From Planctomycetota bacterium (GTDB lineage Bacteria; Planctomycetota; Phycisphaerae; Sedimentisphaerales; Anaerohalosphaeraceae), in assembly GCA_030637065.1 (NCBI GenBank), contig DAOVVQ010000254.1, forward strand, positions 1-5,673: a stretch of DNA of 5,673 bases, in the 5' to 3' direction. The translations under genes and the position numbers were made by a program. Under the pieces are notes generated by a model. That model searched no databases. It saw only the letters and a program-made list of their open reading frames with translations, and was not told the origin of the DNA. This document shows, one piece after another, positions 1 to 5,653 of this stretch; position 1 is the stretch's first letter; each line of letters starts with the position of its first letter.

Positions 1-89
1 AGCAAAGCCTAACATCAAAGACAGCACAAATCAACAAATGCCCGAGGCCGATTCTTTCCAGTTGTACCTGCCAAATCGCCGGATTTAGG

Positions 90-118
90 TTGCTAATTCG
101 ATTATCAGGCATTATCTT
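90..118 (+). promoter_or_regulatory. Candidate sigma70-type promoter upstream of apt
   Basis: TTGCTA at 90-95 and TATCTT at 113-118 are separated by 17 bases. Each matches 4 of 6 positions of the housekeeping consensus boxes. Transcription would begin near 125 and give a leader of about 60 bases before the apt start at 185. The sequence ATTATCTT (111-118) recurs at a similar distance upstream of proS, which gives slight extra support. The boxes are weak and the call is an inference from spacing and position only. Confidence 0.3.
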
Positions 119-172
119 ACCACTAATGCAAATGCGGTGACGCGCCCGGAAAAGGATAATTTTAACCGATTC

Positions 173-176
173 GAGG
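173..176 (+). promoter_or_regulatory. Shine-Dalgarno that fixes the apt start
   Basis: GAGG lies 8 bases before the ATG at 185. The reading frame is open further upstream to a GTG at 137, but that codon has no comparable ribosome binding site, and the 16 extra residues it would add do not resemble the start of adenine phosphoribosyltransferases. The ATG at 185 is therefore preferred. Confidence 0.6.
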
Positions 177-184
177 ATACTAAA

Positions 185-712
185 ATGGCACAGGAAACAA
201 TTGACCTTGTAAAATACATTCGCGATATACCGGATTTTCCTAAGAAGGGCATACTTTACCGCGATATTACGCCGTTATTGGCTGACAAGGAGGCCTTTGC
301 CGCTGCTGGCAGGGCGATTGCCGCACCTTTTGTCGACTCGGGTGTCGATTATGTCGCCGGTGTCGAGGCTCGCGGGTTTATCTTCGGCTCAGCGGTCGCT
401 CATATCCTCGACGTTGGCTTTATACCCATCAGAAAGCACGGAAAGCTCCCGTATAAGGTCGAATCGGTCACTTACGACCTGGAATACGGGACCGATACGC
501 TTGATATCCATTGCGACGCGGCAAAGCCCGGCGACACTGTCTTAATGGTCGACGACCTCCTGGCAACGGGCGGAACCATGGCAGCGGCCTGCAAACTCAT
601 GGAGAAATTAGGCGCCAAGGTCCCCGGCCTGGCATTCCTCATCGAGCTGGCTGCCCTTTCGGGCCGGGATAAATTGCCCGGGCACACGATCCATACCGTC
701 ATTTCTTATTAA
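185..712 (+). CDS. apt: Adenine phosphoribosyltransferase
   Basis: This cytoplasmic purine-salvage enzyme joins adenine to PRPP, giving AMP and pyrophosphate. The product is 175 residues, the usual length for the family. The N-terminal block IRDIPDFPKKGILYRDITPL (12-31) is characteristic of bacterial Apt. EARGFIFG (61-68) belongs to the conserved core. LMVDDLLATGGTM (120-132) is the PRPP-binding loop with the paired acidic residues D123 and D124. The C-terminal region carries FLIELAALSGRDKL (151-164) and ends in ISY. The start at 185 is chosen over the upstream GTG at 137 because of the GAGG at 173-176 and family length. aroB follows after 23 bases on the same strand, so the two are probably cotranscribed, although purine salvage and the shikimate pathway are not directly linked. 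Nothing looks damaged or missing. Confidence 0.96.
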   Translation: MAQETIDLVKYIRDIPDFPKKGILYRDITPLLADKEAFAAAGRAIAAPFVDSGVDYVAGVEARGFIFGSAVAHILDVGFIPIRKHGKLPYKVESVTYDLEYGTDTLDIHCDAAKPGDTVLMVDDLLATGGTMAAACKLMEKLGAKVPGLAFLIELAALSGRDKLPGHTIHTVISY

Positions 713-735
713 CATATTGGTCCAAACCTGCTAAG

Positions 736-1845
736 ATGCCGCCCATGAGCGAGCTTATAGTTACAATACCACCGGCCCCAGGCGGCGGTTATAAGATCCA
801 TATCGAAAGCGGGTCGCTGTCTGCGCTTTGGCTGAGGATCGAAGATCAGTTCCCAAAACACCGAAAATTCGTCGTTACAGACGCAAATCTCGTCGCTGCC
901 GGCCATTTAGAGGCCCTTATTGGAACGATCGAGGTTCCGACATACATAATCGACCCGCCCGGCGAGGTCTCCAAGCATATAAACACAGCCGTATCCATCA
1001 TCGAGGCCATGGAATCGGCGTTTTTCGGTCGTGACAGCGTAATAATAGCCCTTGGCGGCGGGACCGTGGGCGATATTGCCGGATTTGCCGCTGCGATCTT
1101 CAAACGCGGGATAAGGGTCCTTCACATTCCGACTACGACCGTTGCGCAGGCGGATTCCAGCGTCGGAGGCAAAACCGGAGTCGATTCATCCGTTAGCAAA
1201 AACGCATTCGGGGCCTTCTGGCACCCGTCAGCGGTATTCATCGACCCAGCGACGCTGACCACATTAGACGACGACCAATACCGCTCCGGATTAGCGGAAT
1301 CGGTAAAACACGCCCTGATCGCCGACAGCGAATATTTCGATTATATCGAGGCAAACGTCGCGGGGTTGCTAAATCGCGACCTGGGTGTGCTTGAAAAGAT
1401 GGCCTACTCGAACTGCCGAATAAAGGCTGCGGTGGTCGCTGAGGACCCGACAGAGCAGAATAAACGCCGAATACTCAACTATGGCCACACCCTCGGACAC
1501 GCCGTCGAATCCGCCAGCAATTACAAGCTGCTGCACGGTGAGGCGGTGGCGATCGGCATTATCGCCGCCGGTTTGATCGAGCAGGACCTTGGTCTGGGGG
1601 GCCCTGAGCGGCTGGACCGCACGAAAAAGGTCTTAAACGCCCTGTCTATGCCGCTTGAAATTCCTAAATCCATTAAGAAAAAAGACTTGCTTGAGATCAT
1701 CAAATATGATAAAAAGGCTGTTAATCAGTGGCCCAGATTCGTCCTCCTGGAAGGAATCGGCTCGGTACTCTGCCGAGATGGGCAATGGGCCCACGAGGTT
1801 TCCAGGGATGTAATAGAGAAAACAATAGATCGGCTGTATCCGTAA
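736..1845 (+). CDS. aroB: 3-dehydroquinate synthase
   Basis: AroB is the second enzyme of the shikimate pathway. It converts DAHP to 3-dehydroquinate using NAD+ and a divalent metal, in the cytoplasm. The product is 369 residues, typical for the family. The dinucleotide-binding block ALGGGTVGDIAGF lies at 105-117, PTTTVAQADSSVGGKTGVD at 132-150, and the substrate-binding K155-N156 follow. The expected metal ligands are present: E188 in LAESVKHAL, H251 in NYGHTLGHA and H267 in LLHGEAVAIG. These intact motifs argue for a true dehydroquinate synthase rather than a sugar-phosphate cyclase of secondary metabolism, though that distinction needs a tree. An in-frame ATG at 745 (MSEL) is an alternative start. 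Neither start has a clear Shine-Dalgarno, so translation may depend on coupling to apt. The gene ends in tandem stops TAA TAG, and the aldolase-like gene follows after 48 bases. Confidence 0.95.
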   Translation: MPPMSELIVTIPPAPGGGYKIHIESGSLSALWLRIEDQFPKHRKFVVTDANLVAAGHLEALIGTIEVPTYIIDPPGEVSKHINTAVSIIEAMESAFFGRDSVIIALGGGTVGDIAGFAAAIFKRGIRVLHIPTTTVAQADSSVGGKTGVDSSVSKNAFGAFWHPSAVFIDPATLTTLDDDQYRSGLAESVKHALIADSEYFDYIEANVAGLLNRDLGVLEKMAYSNCRIKAAVVAEDPTEQNKRRILNYGHTLGHAVESASNYKLLHGEAVAIGIIAAGLIEQDLGLGGPERLDRTKKVLNALSMPLEIPKSIKKKDLLEIIKYDKKAVNQWPRFVLLEGIGSVLCRDGQWAHEVSRDVIEKTIDRLYP

Positions 1846-1893
1846 TAGCCGGCAATAACTAATATGGCCAACAGGTCGGGAGCGTGAAGCAAG

Positions 1894-2838
1894 ATGTTCA
1901 GAGAAGATATTAAGGTAATGGATTGCACCATCCGCGATGGTGGTTTGATTAACGATCATTATTTCACCGACGAATTCGTCAAGGCCGTTTATAGGGCCGT
2001 TTCCGCCGCTGGCATCGACTATATGGAGGTGGGCTACCGTTCAAGCCGCAAGTACGCCCCGCCCGGAGACTTTGGCGCATGGAAATACTGCGACGACGAT
2101 AAGATCCGCGAGATCATCGACGGGATCGAGTCGAATGTCAAGCTGAGCATCATGGTCGACGCCCACCGCGTCGCCGAGCAGCACTTCGCTCCCGCCGACG
2201 AAAGCCCCATCGATATGATCCGCATTGCCACGTACGCCAAGGACATCGACAAGGCCATCGCCCTTGTGAACCGCTGTCACGATCTGGGCTACGAGACGAC
2301 TGTCAATATTATGGCAATCTCCGCTGAAAATGAGTACGACATCGTCGAGGCGCTCGACCAGGTGGCCAAAACGCCTACCGGAACCGTCTACGTTGTCGAT
2401 AGCTACGGATACTTCTTCTCCGAGCAGATCCATCACATGGTCAAGCTCTACAAAGAGCATCTGCCCGGAAAACGGATCGGAATACACTGCCACAACAACC
2501 AGCAACTCGCGTTCGCCAATACCATCGAGGGCATCCGCCATGACTGCAACCTCGTCGACGGCTCGCTTTACGGTATCGGCAGAGGAGCGGGTAACTGCCC
2601 GCTGGAACTTCTGGTCGGCTTTTTGAAGAACCCGAAGTTCAGCCTCGAACCGATCCTGAAGGTCATCCAGGAATACATGATACCGATGCGGGAGGAACTG
2701 GAGTGGGGCGCGATGATCCCGTATGTCATCACAGGGATCCTCAACCGCCATCCGCGGTCAGCCATCGCCGTTCGCAAGACTGATAAGAAGGACAAGTACG
2801 TCGAGTTCTTCGAAGAGATGCGGGACATGCAGGACTGA
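1894..2838 (+). CDS. HMGL-like / DRE-TIM aldolase family protein, substrate unknown
   Basis: The 314-residue product is a TIM-barrel protein of the pyruvate carboxyltransferase/HMG-CoA lyase-like superfamily. DCTIRDGG (10-17) is the first-strand motif with the catalytic Arg (R14) and metal-binding Asp (D15). HCHNN (198-202) supplies the two metal-binding histidines H198 and H200. GSLYGIGRGAGNCPLE (223-238) is the conserved glycine-rich C-terminal loop. The closest named relatives are 4-hydroxy-2-oxovalerate aldolases (DmpG/BphI/MhpE), but the catalytic His that follows the Arg by four residues in BphI is Leu18 here. The local pattern RDGGLINDHYF instead resembles a poorly characterised group usually named aldolase catalytic domain protein. 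That assignment is from memory of the family. There is no acylating aldehyde dehydrogenase partner nearby, which also argues against a meta-cleavage role. GGGAG at 1878-1882 is a plausible ribosome binding site 11 bases before the ATG. The gene is probably in one operon with apt and aroB. Confidence 0.8.
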   Translation: MFREDIKVMDCTIRDGGLINDHYFTDEFVKAVYRAVSAAGIDYMEVGYRSSRKYAPPGDFGAWKYCDDDKIREIIDGIESNVKLSIMVDAHRVAEQHFAPADESPIDMIRIATYAKDIDKAIALVNRCHDLGYETTVNIMAISAENEYDIVEALDQVAKTPTGTVYVVDSYGYFFSEQIHHMVKLYKEHLPGKRIGIHCHNNQQLAFANTIEGIRHDCNLVDGSLYGIGRGAGNCPLELLVGFLKNPKFSLEPILKVIQEYMIPMREELEWGAMIPYVITGILNRHPRSAIAVRKTDKKDKYVEFFEEMRDMQD

Positions 2839-2850
2839 TACTAAATTTAG

Positions 2851-2873
2851 CCACCGTCGGCGGGACTTTTTTT
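2851..2873 (+). terminator. Possible rho-independent terminator after the aldolase gene
   Basis: CCACC (2851-2855) can pair with GGCGG (2859-2863) with one A-C mismatch and a 3-base loop. GAC and a run of seven T (2867-2873) follow. The site lies 12 bases after the stop codon at 2836-2838, where the first gene block should end. The stem is short and imperfect, so it may be weak; the larger inverted repeat that starts in the T-tract may contribute to termination. Confidence 0.35.
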
Positions 2874-2943
2874 AGACAGGATAACAGGATTAACAAGATT
2901 TTTTAATGGCTATCCTGTTTTATCCTGTAAATCCCGTCTAAAA
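2870..2943. repeat. 74-bp inverted repeat built of ACAGGAT units
   Basis: TTTTAGAC (2870-2877) is exactly inverted as GTCTAAAA (2936-2943). Between them are three direct units on the left, ACAGGAT (2876-2882), ACAGGAT (2884-2890) and ACAAGAT (2893-2899). They are mirrored on the right by ATCCTGT (2912-2918), ATCCTGT (2922-2928) and ATCCCGT (2931-2937). The central AT-rich spacer is about 12 bases. The RNA would form a long imperfect hairpin. Unit spacing is 8 to 10 bases. This resembles dispersed ACAGGAT-type intergenic repeats that I recall from several environmental genomes. Only one copy is in this window, so its dispersed nature is inference. Confidence 0.75.
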
Positions 2944-2996
2944 TACAAATTCCTATGCAATTCAATTGTCGAATCGCTTCGCGATGGTGCTTAAAT

Positions 2997-3053
2997 AGAT
3001 CCCTCCGCTCGGTCGGGATGACAATTGGGCGCTTAGTTCGGTTGGGATGACCT
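2997..3053. repeat. Two short GGGATGAC-type repeats, 29-bp period
   Basis: TCGGTCGGGATGAC (3009-3022) and TCGGTTGGGATGAC (3038-3051) match at 13 of 14 bases and are offset by 29. The first forms a small hairpin, ATCCC (2999-3003) with GGGAT (3015-3019), nested around CCG/CGG. The phrase looks like REP-like intergenic repeats that end in GGGATGAC. I see no open frame or motif suggesting that it is coding. Confidence 0.5.
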
Positions 3054-3085
3054 TGCCGCCCAGCACCTCGCATTCGCCTCTCAAT

Positions 3086-3177
3086 TGGGTGGCAGCGTGT
3101 TTGGTGAAGCCAAACCGATGGTGGGTGCCACTGTGCAATACGCCCATCGGTTTGCTGCGCAAACACGCTGCCACCCA
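3086..3177. repeat. 92-bp palindromic element with cloverleaf folding potential
   Basis: The ends are exact inverted repeats of 18 bases (3086-3103 with 3160-3177). A fold with no unpaired base at the junction can be drawn. The 14-bp basal stem is TGGGTGGCAGCGTG (3086-3099) with 3164-3177. Hairpin I is TTTGG/CCAAA (3100-3114), hairpin II is CCGATGG/CCATCGG (3115-3121 with 3144-3150, 22-base loop), and hairpin III is TTTGC/GCAAA (3151-3163). A competing fold is one long hairpin with small bulges. It is not a tRNA: there is no anticodon arm, T-loop or acceptor pattern. A 20-base exact copy of its right half, on the other strand, occurs at 5654-5673, so it is a repeat and not a one-off. It may be a REP/MITE-like element or a structured RNA; which one cannot be told from this window. 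Confidence 0.85.
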
Positions 3178-3209
3178 CTAACGACTAATTGAGCCTGGCA
3201 GGGTGGGTT

Positions 3210-3236
3210 TTGGTCCGCGCTGAAAACTATTATCTT
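3210..3236 (+). promoter_or_regulatory. Candidate promoter upstream of proS
   Basis: TTGGTC (3210-3215) and TATCTT (3231-3236) are 15 bases apart, shorter than the ideal 17. ATTATCTT (3229-3236) is identical to the sequence at 111-118 upstream of apt and lies about 70 bases before the proS ATG, against 66 for apt. A promoter is needed somewhere here because the repeat region and possible terminator separate proS from the first gene block. The boxes themselves are weak. Confidence 0.25.
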
Positions 3237-3306
3237 GCAAATCCGGCTCCGTTGGGCTATAACCCTGGAAAATACGGTTAATGTCAATTTGGAGCGTACG
3301 TTTAAG

Positions 3307-5049
3307 ATGAGATATAGCAAGACTTTTATCCCCACCGTTAAGGAAGTGCCCGCTGATGCCGAGATCATCAGCCACCAGTTGATGATCCGCGCCGGGCTGA
3401 TGCGAAAGATTGCCAGCGGGACCTACGCCTATCTGCCCGCAGGGTGGAAATCGCTGCGAAAGATCATGGAGATCGTCCGGCAGGAGATGGACGTTGCCGG
3501 CGCTCTCGAAGTAACCGTGCCGATGGTTCAGCCGATGGAACTCTGGCAGCAGACGGGACGGGACGTCGATTACGGCGAAACATTAGGCAAGTTCACCGAC
3601 CGGCATGGCCGGATAAACGTTCTGTCCCCGACCGCCGAGGAGGAGATAACGTATCTGGCTGCCGGCGAGATCAATTCGTACAAGCAACTGCCGGTGAACT
3701 TCTACCAGATCAATCTGAAGTACCGCGACGAGTTTCGCCCGCGATTCGGCGTCCTGCGGAGCCGCGAGTTCATAATGAAGGACGCCTACTCCTTCGACGC
3801 CGACGAGCAGATGCTGGAAGAATCCTACCGAAAGATGTACGACGCCTACTGCAAGATATTTCAGCGATGCGGGGTCGAATACGTCATCGTCCAGGCCGAG
3901 TCCGGCGAGATGGGCGGCTCCGGCTCGCACCAGTTCACGGTGCCGTGCGAAAACGGCGAGGACGTTATAGTCCACACCGAGGACAACTCCAGGGCATGGA
4001 ACATCGAAAAGGCACCCGTCGACCCGCTGGCGAAGCAACCGACTCCCGACGACGTCGGCGATATCGAGGAAGTGCATACGCCCAAAGTCGGCACGATCGA
4101 AGCGGTCTGCGATTTCCTTAAGACGAAACCGCGAAAAATGGTCAAGACCATCCTTTACGGTAGCGATGATAAGGTCATCGCCGTTCTCGTGCGCGGCGAC
4201 CACGATGTCAACGAAGAAAAGCTCACCCAGGCCTGCGGTGGTAAGCATATCGAACTGGCCGATGAAGCGACCGTCGTTAAGGTCACGAACGCCGCGGTCG
4301 GTTTTGCCGGGCCCGTCGGGCTCGCTGAAAATGTCGACACGATACTCGTAGATAACGCCGTCGCAGCCATGGGCGTCTTGATTGCCGGCGCCAATAAGAC
4401 CGACTATCACGTAAAGAACGTCGTGCCGGGTCGTGATTTCCCGCTGGAAGGCGATAAGGTAACAGTAACCGACCTTCGCTCGGCAGTGGAAGGCGACACC
4501 ATTGACGGCGACAAGCTGTTGTTTAAGCGCGGTATCGAGGTCGGGCAGGTCTTTAAGCTGGGCACTAAGTACAGCAAGAAGCTCGGAGCGAAATTTCTCG
4601 ACGCCGAAGGGACCGAAAAGCCCTGCCTGATGGGCTGTTACGGCATCGGAATCAATCGCATCCTCGCGTCCGCCATCGAACTTGGAAACGACAAGAACGG
4701 GATGATACTGCCGATCAGCATCGCACCCTGGGAGGTGATCATCACGTTAGCAGGCAACAGCGATGAGATCATCGACGCAGGCGAAAAGGTCTACACACAG
4801 CTAAAGGACCTCGGCGTAGACGTTCTCCTCGACGACCGCGACATGCGGCCCGGAGTAAAGTTCAAGGACGCCGACATCCTGGGCATACCGGTAAGGGTAA
4901 CAATAGGAAAACGATCGATCGCCGAAGGCAACGTAGAGGTCAAACTAAGGGCCGAATCCGAAAGCGAAAATGTCAAAGTCAACGCAGCCGCCCAAAAAGT
5001 AGGCGAAATCGTAAGCACCCTGAAAAACAAACTCAAATGTGGGACCTGA
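3307..5049 (+). CDS. proS: Prolyl-tRNA synthetase, bacterial type with INS editing domain
   Basis: ProS is a cytoplasmic class II aminoacyl-tRNA synthetase that charges tRNA-Pro. The product is 580 residues, close to the usual 570 or so of the bacterial type. The N-terminal catalytic part includes KIASGTYAYLPAGWKSLRKI (34-53), the proline-binding SPTAEEE (107-113), and motif 2 from YRDEFRPRFGVLRSREF (139-155) through KDAYSFD (158-164). The INS (YbaK-like) editing domain spans roughly 225-405. K280 and H368, in GANKTDYH, match the positions of known functional residues in the E. coli enzyme. Motif 3 is GCYGIGINRILASAIE (443-458). The anticodon-binding domain starts near IAPWEVII (472-479) and includes DDRDMRPGVKFKDAD (509-523). 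The ATG at 3307 begins MRYSKTF, as family members do. GGAG at 3291-3294 is 12 bases upstream, somewhat far. The frame stays open to a TTG at 3235, but that codon overlaps the candidate promoter. The 3' end overlaps the next gene by 13 bases. Confidence 0.97.
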   Translation: MRYSKTFIPTVKEVPADAEIISHQLMIRAGLMRKIASGTYAYLPAGWKSLRKIMEIVRQEMDVAGALEVTVPMVQPMELWQQTGRDVDYGETLGKFTDRHGRINVLSPTAEEEITYLAAGEINSYKQLPVNFYQINLKYRDEFRPRFGVLRSREFIMKDAYSFDADEQMLEESYRKMYDAYCKIFQRCGVEYVIVQAESGEMGGSGSHQFTVPCENGEDVIVHTEDNSRAWNIEKAPVDPLAKQPTPDDVGDIEEVHTPKVGTIEAVCDFLKTKPRKMVKTILYGSDDKVIAVLVRGDHDVNEEKLTQACGGKHIELADEATVVKVTNAAVGFAGPVGLAENVDTILVDNAVAAMGVLIAGANKTDYHVKNVVPGRDFPLEGDKVTVTDLRSAVEGDTIDGDKLLFKRGIEVGQVFKLGTKYSKKLGAKFLDAEGTEKPCLMGCYGIGINRILASAIELGNDKNGMILPISIAPWEVIITLAGNSDEIIDAGEKVYTQLKDLGVDVLLDDRDMRPGVKFKDADILGIPVRVTIGKRSIAEGNVEVKLRAESESENVKVNAAAQKVGEIVSTLKNKLKCGT

Positions 5050-5591
5050 ATAAGCCTAATCCGGTTAAGCTGATCGTAGGCATTCTTGCCGCTGACGAGG
5101 GGTCTTTGCAGGCTGCTCGCGAGAGTGTTGCAGAGGCGTTCGGGCCGGCGGATATGGTCAGGGAAGTCTGGCCTTTTACTCAGACGGATTACTACAAGGA
5201 CGAGACCGGCGAGAGCATTCTTCGCATGTTCGTGGCCATCGAAAAGCTGATCGACCCGGGCGAGTTGGCTGAGATAAAACATACCACTAACCGTATCGAA
5301 CGGGATCTGGCTGAAAAACTCGGCACAAGGCTTGCCCGCCCGGTCAACCTCGACCCCGGCATCATCGAGCCGTCGAAGCTGGTGCTGGCGTCGACGAAGA
5401 ATTTTTCGCACCGGATCTATATCGGCAGGCAGATGTTCGCCGAGGTTACCCTGATCTTCAGCAAAGGTAAGTGGCAGAGTTTTCCATTTACCTTCCCGGA
5501 CTACAAAGAGGACCGCTATCACGGGTTCCTGAATAAGGTACGCACCCGCCTCGTCGAACAGTTAAAACAGAGCCGAGCCAACCCGAAATAG
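5037..5591 (+). CDS. DUF4416 family protein
   Basis: I recognise this 184-residue protein as DUF4416, a family without an established function. Family-like segments are the N-terminal PVKLIVGILAAD (9-20), the FTQTDYYKDETG block (47-58), FVAIEKLIDPGELAEIK (65-81), the strongly conserved NLDPGIIEPSKLVLASTKNF (104-123) with HRIYIG (125-130), and FPFTFPDY (149-156). It has no signal peptide or membrane segment, so it is probably cytoplasmic. The length is normal for the family. The ATG at 5037 lies inside the last codons of proS (13-base overlap, +1 frame) and no clear Shine-Dalgarno precedes it. Translation is therefore probably coupled to proS termination. The context may suggest a role near translation, but proS is a common housekeeping neighbour and this is only an inference. 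The gene ends in TAG 47 bases before the terminal palindrome. Confidence 0.88.
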   Translation: MWDLNKPNPVKLIVGILAADEGSLQAARESVAEAFGPADMVREVWPFTQTDYYKDETGESILRMFVAIEKLIDPGELAEIKHTTNRIERDLAEKLGTRLARPVNLDPGIIEPSKLVLASTKNFSHRIYIGRQMFAEVTLIFSKGKWQSFPFTFPDYKEDRYHGFLNKVRTRLVEQLKQSRANPK

Positions 5592-5637
5592 CCCCGCAAA
5601 GCAACCTTCGGATAAAATAGCTACATGCCCGGGTTGG

Positions 5638-5653
5638 TCCCGATGCATCGGGA
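5638..5653. repeat. Perfect 16-bp palindrome after the DUF4416 gene
   Basis: TCCCGATGCATCGGGA is its own reverse complement. As RNA it forms a stem of six pairs with a 4-base loop, followed by only three T before GCGC, so it is a poor intrinsic terminator. It abuts the partial cloverleaf-type repeat at 5654-5673 and is probably part of the same repeat structure. An operator or transcription-end function cannot be excluded. Confidence 0.6.

Noticed and set aside
2..88. Open frame entering the window from the left, ending in TAG at 86-88, which could be the last 28 residues of an upstream gene
   Set aside because: The tail has no recognisable motif and is too short to separate from chance; the upstream sequence is needed.
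137..184. GTG start at 137 extending apt by 16 residues
   Set aside because: It has no ribosome binding site as good as GAGG before 185, and the extension is unlike Apt N-termini. It would also begin only about 12 bases after the predicted transcription start.
2041..2751. 236-codon open frame on the minus strand
   Set aside because: It lies wholly within the aldolase gene, whose + frame carries clear family motifs. Long antisense frames are expected with G/C-biased third positions.
1894..2838. 4-hydroxy-2-oxovalerate aldolase (mhpE/dmpG) as a firm gene name
   Set aside because: The catalytic His position holds Leu18 and no acetaldehyde dehydrogenase partner is nearby, so only the superfamily is supported.
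2870..2943. CRISPR array from the repeated ACAGGAT units
   Set aside because: Units are 7 bases with 1-3 base spacing and inverted in the second half; there are no spacers or cas genes.
3086..3177. tRNA gene, because of the cloverleaf shape
   Set aside because: The arms do not match tRNA arm lengths. There is no TTCRA-type T-loop, no 7-base anticodon loop in the right place, and the 14-bp basal stem is twice an acceptor stem.
3086..3177. Integron attC site
   Set aside because: No GTTRRRY core sites flank the palindrome, and there is no integrase or gene cassette around it.
2903..3178. 91-codon minus-strand open frame across the intergenic region
   Set aside because: It runs through the palindrome and other repeats, and its translation simply reflects them. 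It has no motif or convincing ribosome binding site.
3583..4410. 275-codon open frame on the minus strand
   Set aside because: It is a shadow of proS, has low-complexity V/D/L-rich composition and no recognisable domain.
4791..5522. 243-codon open frame on the minus strand
   Set aside because: It is antisense to the proS 3' end and most of the DUF4416 gene, both well supported on the + strand.
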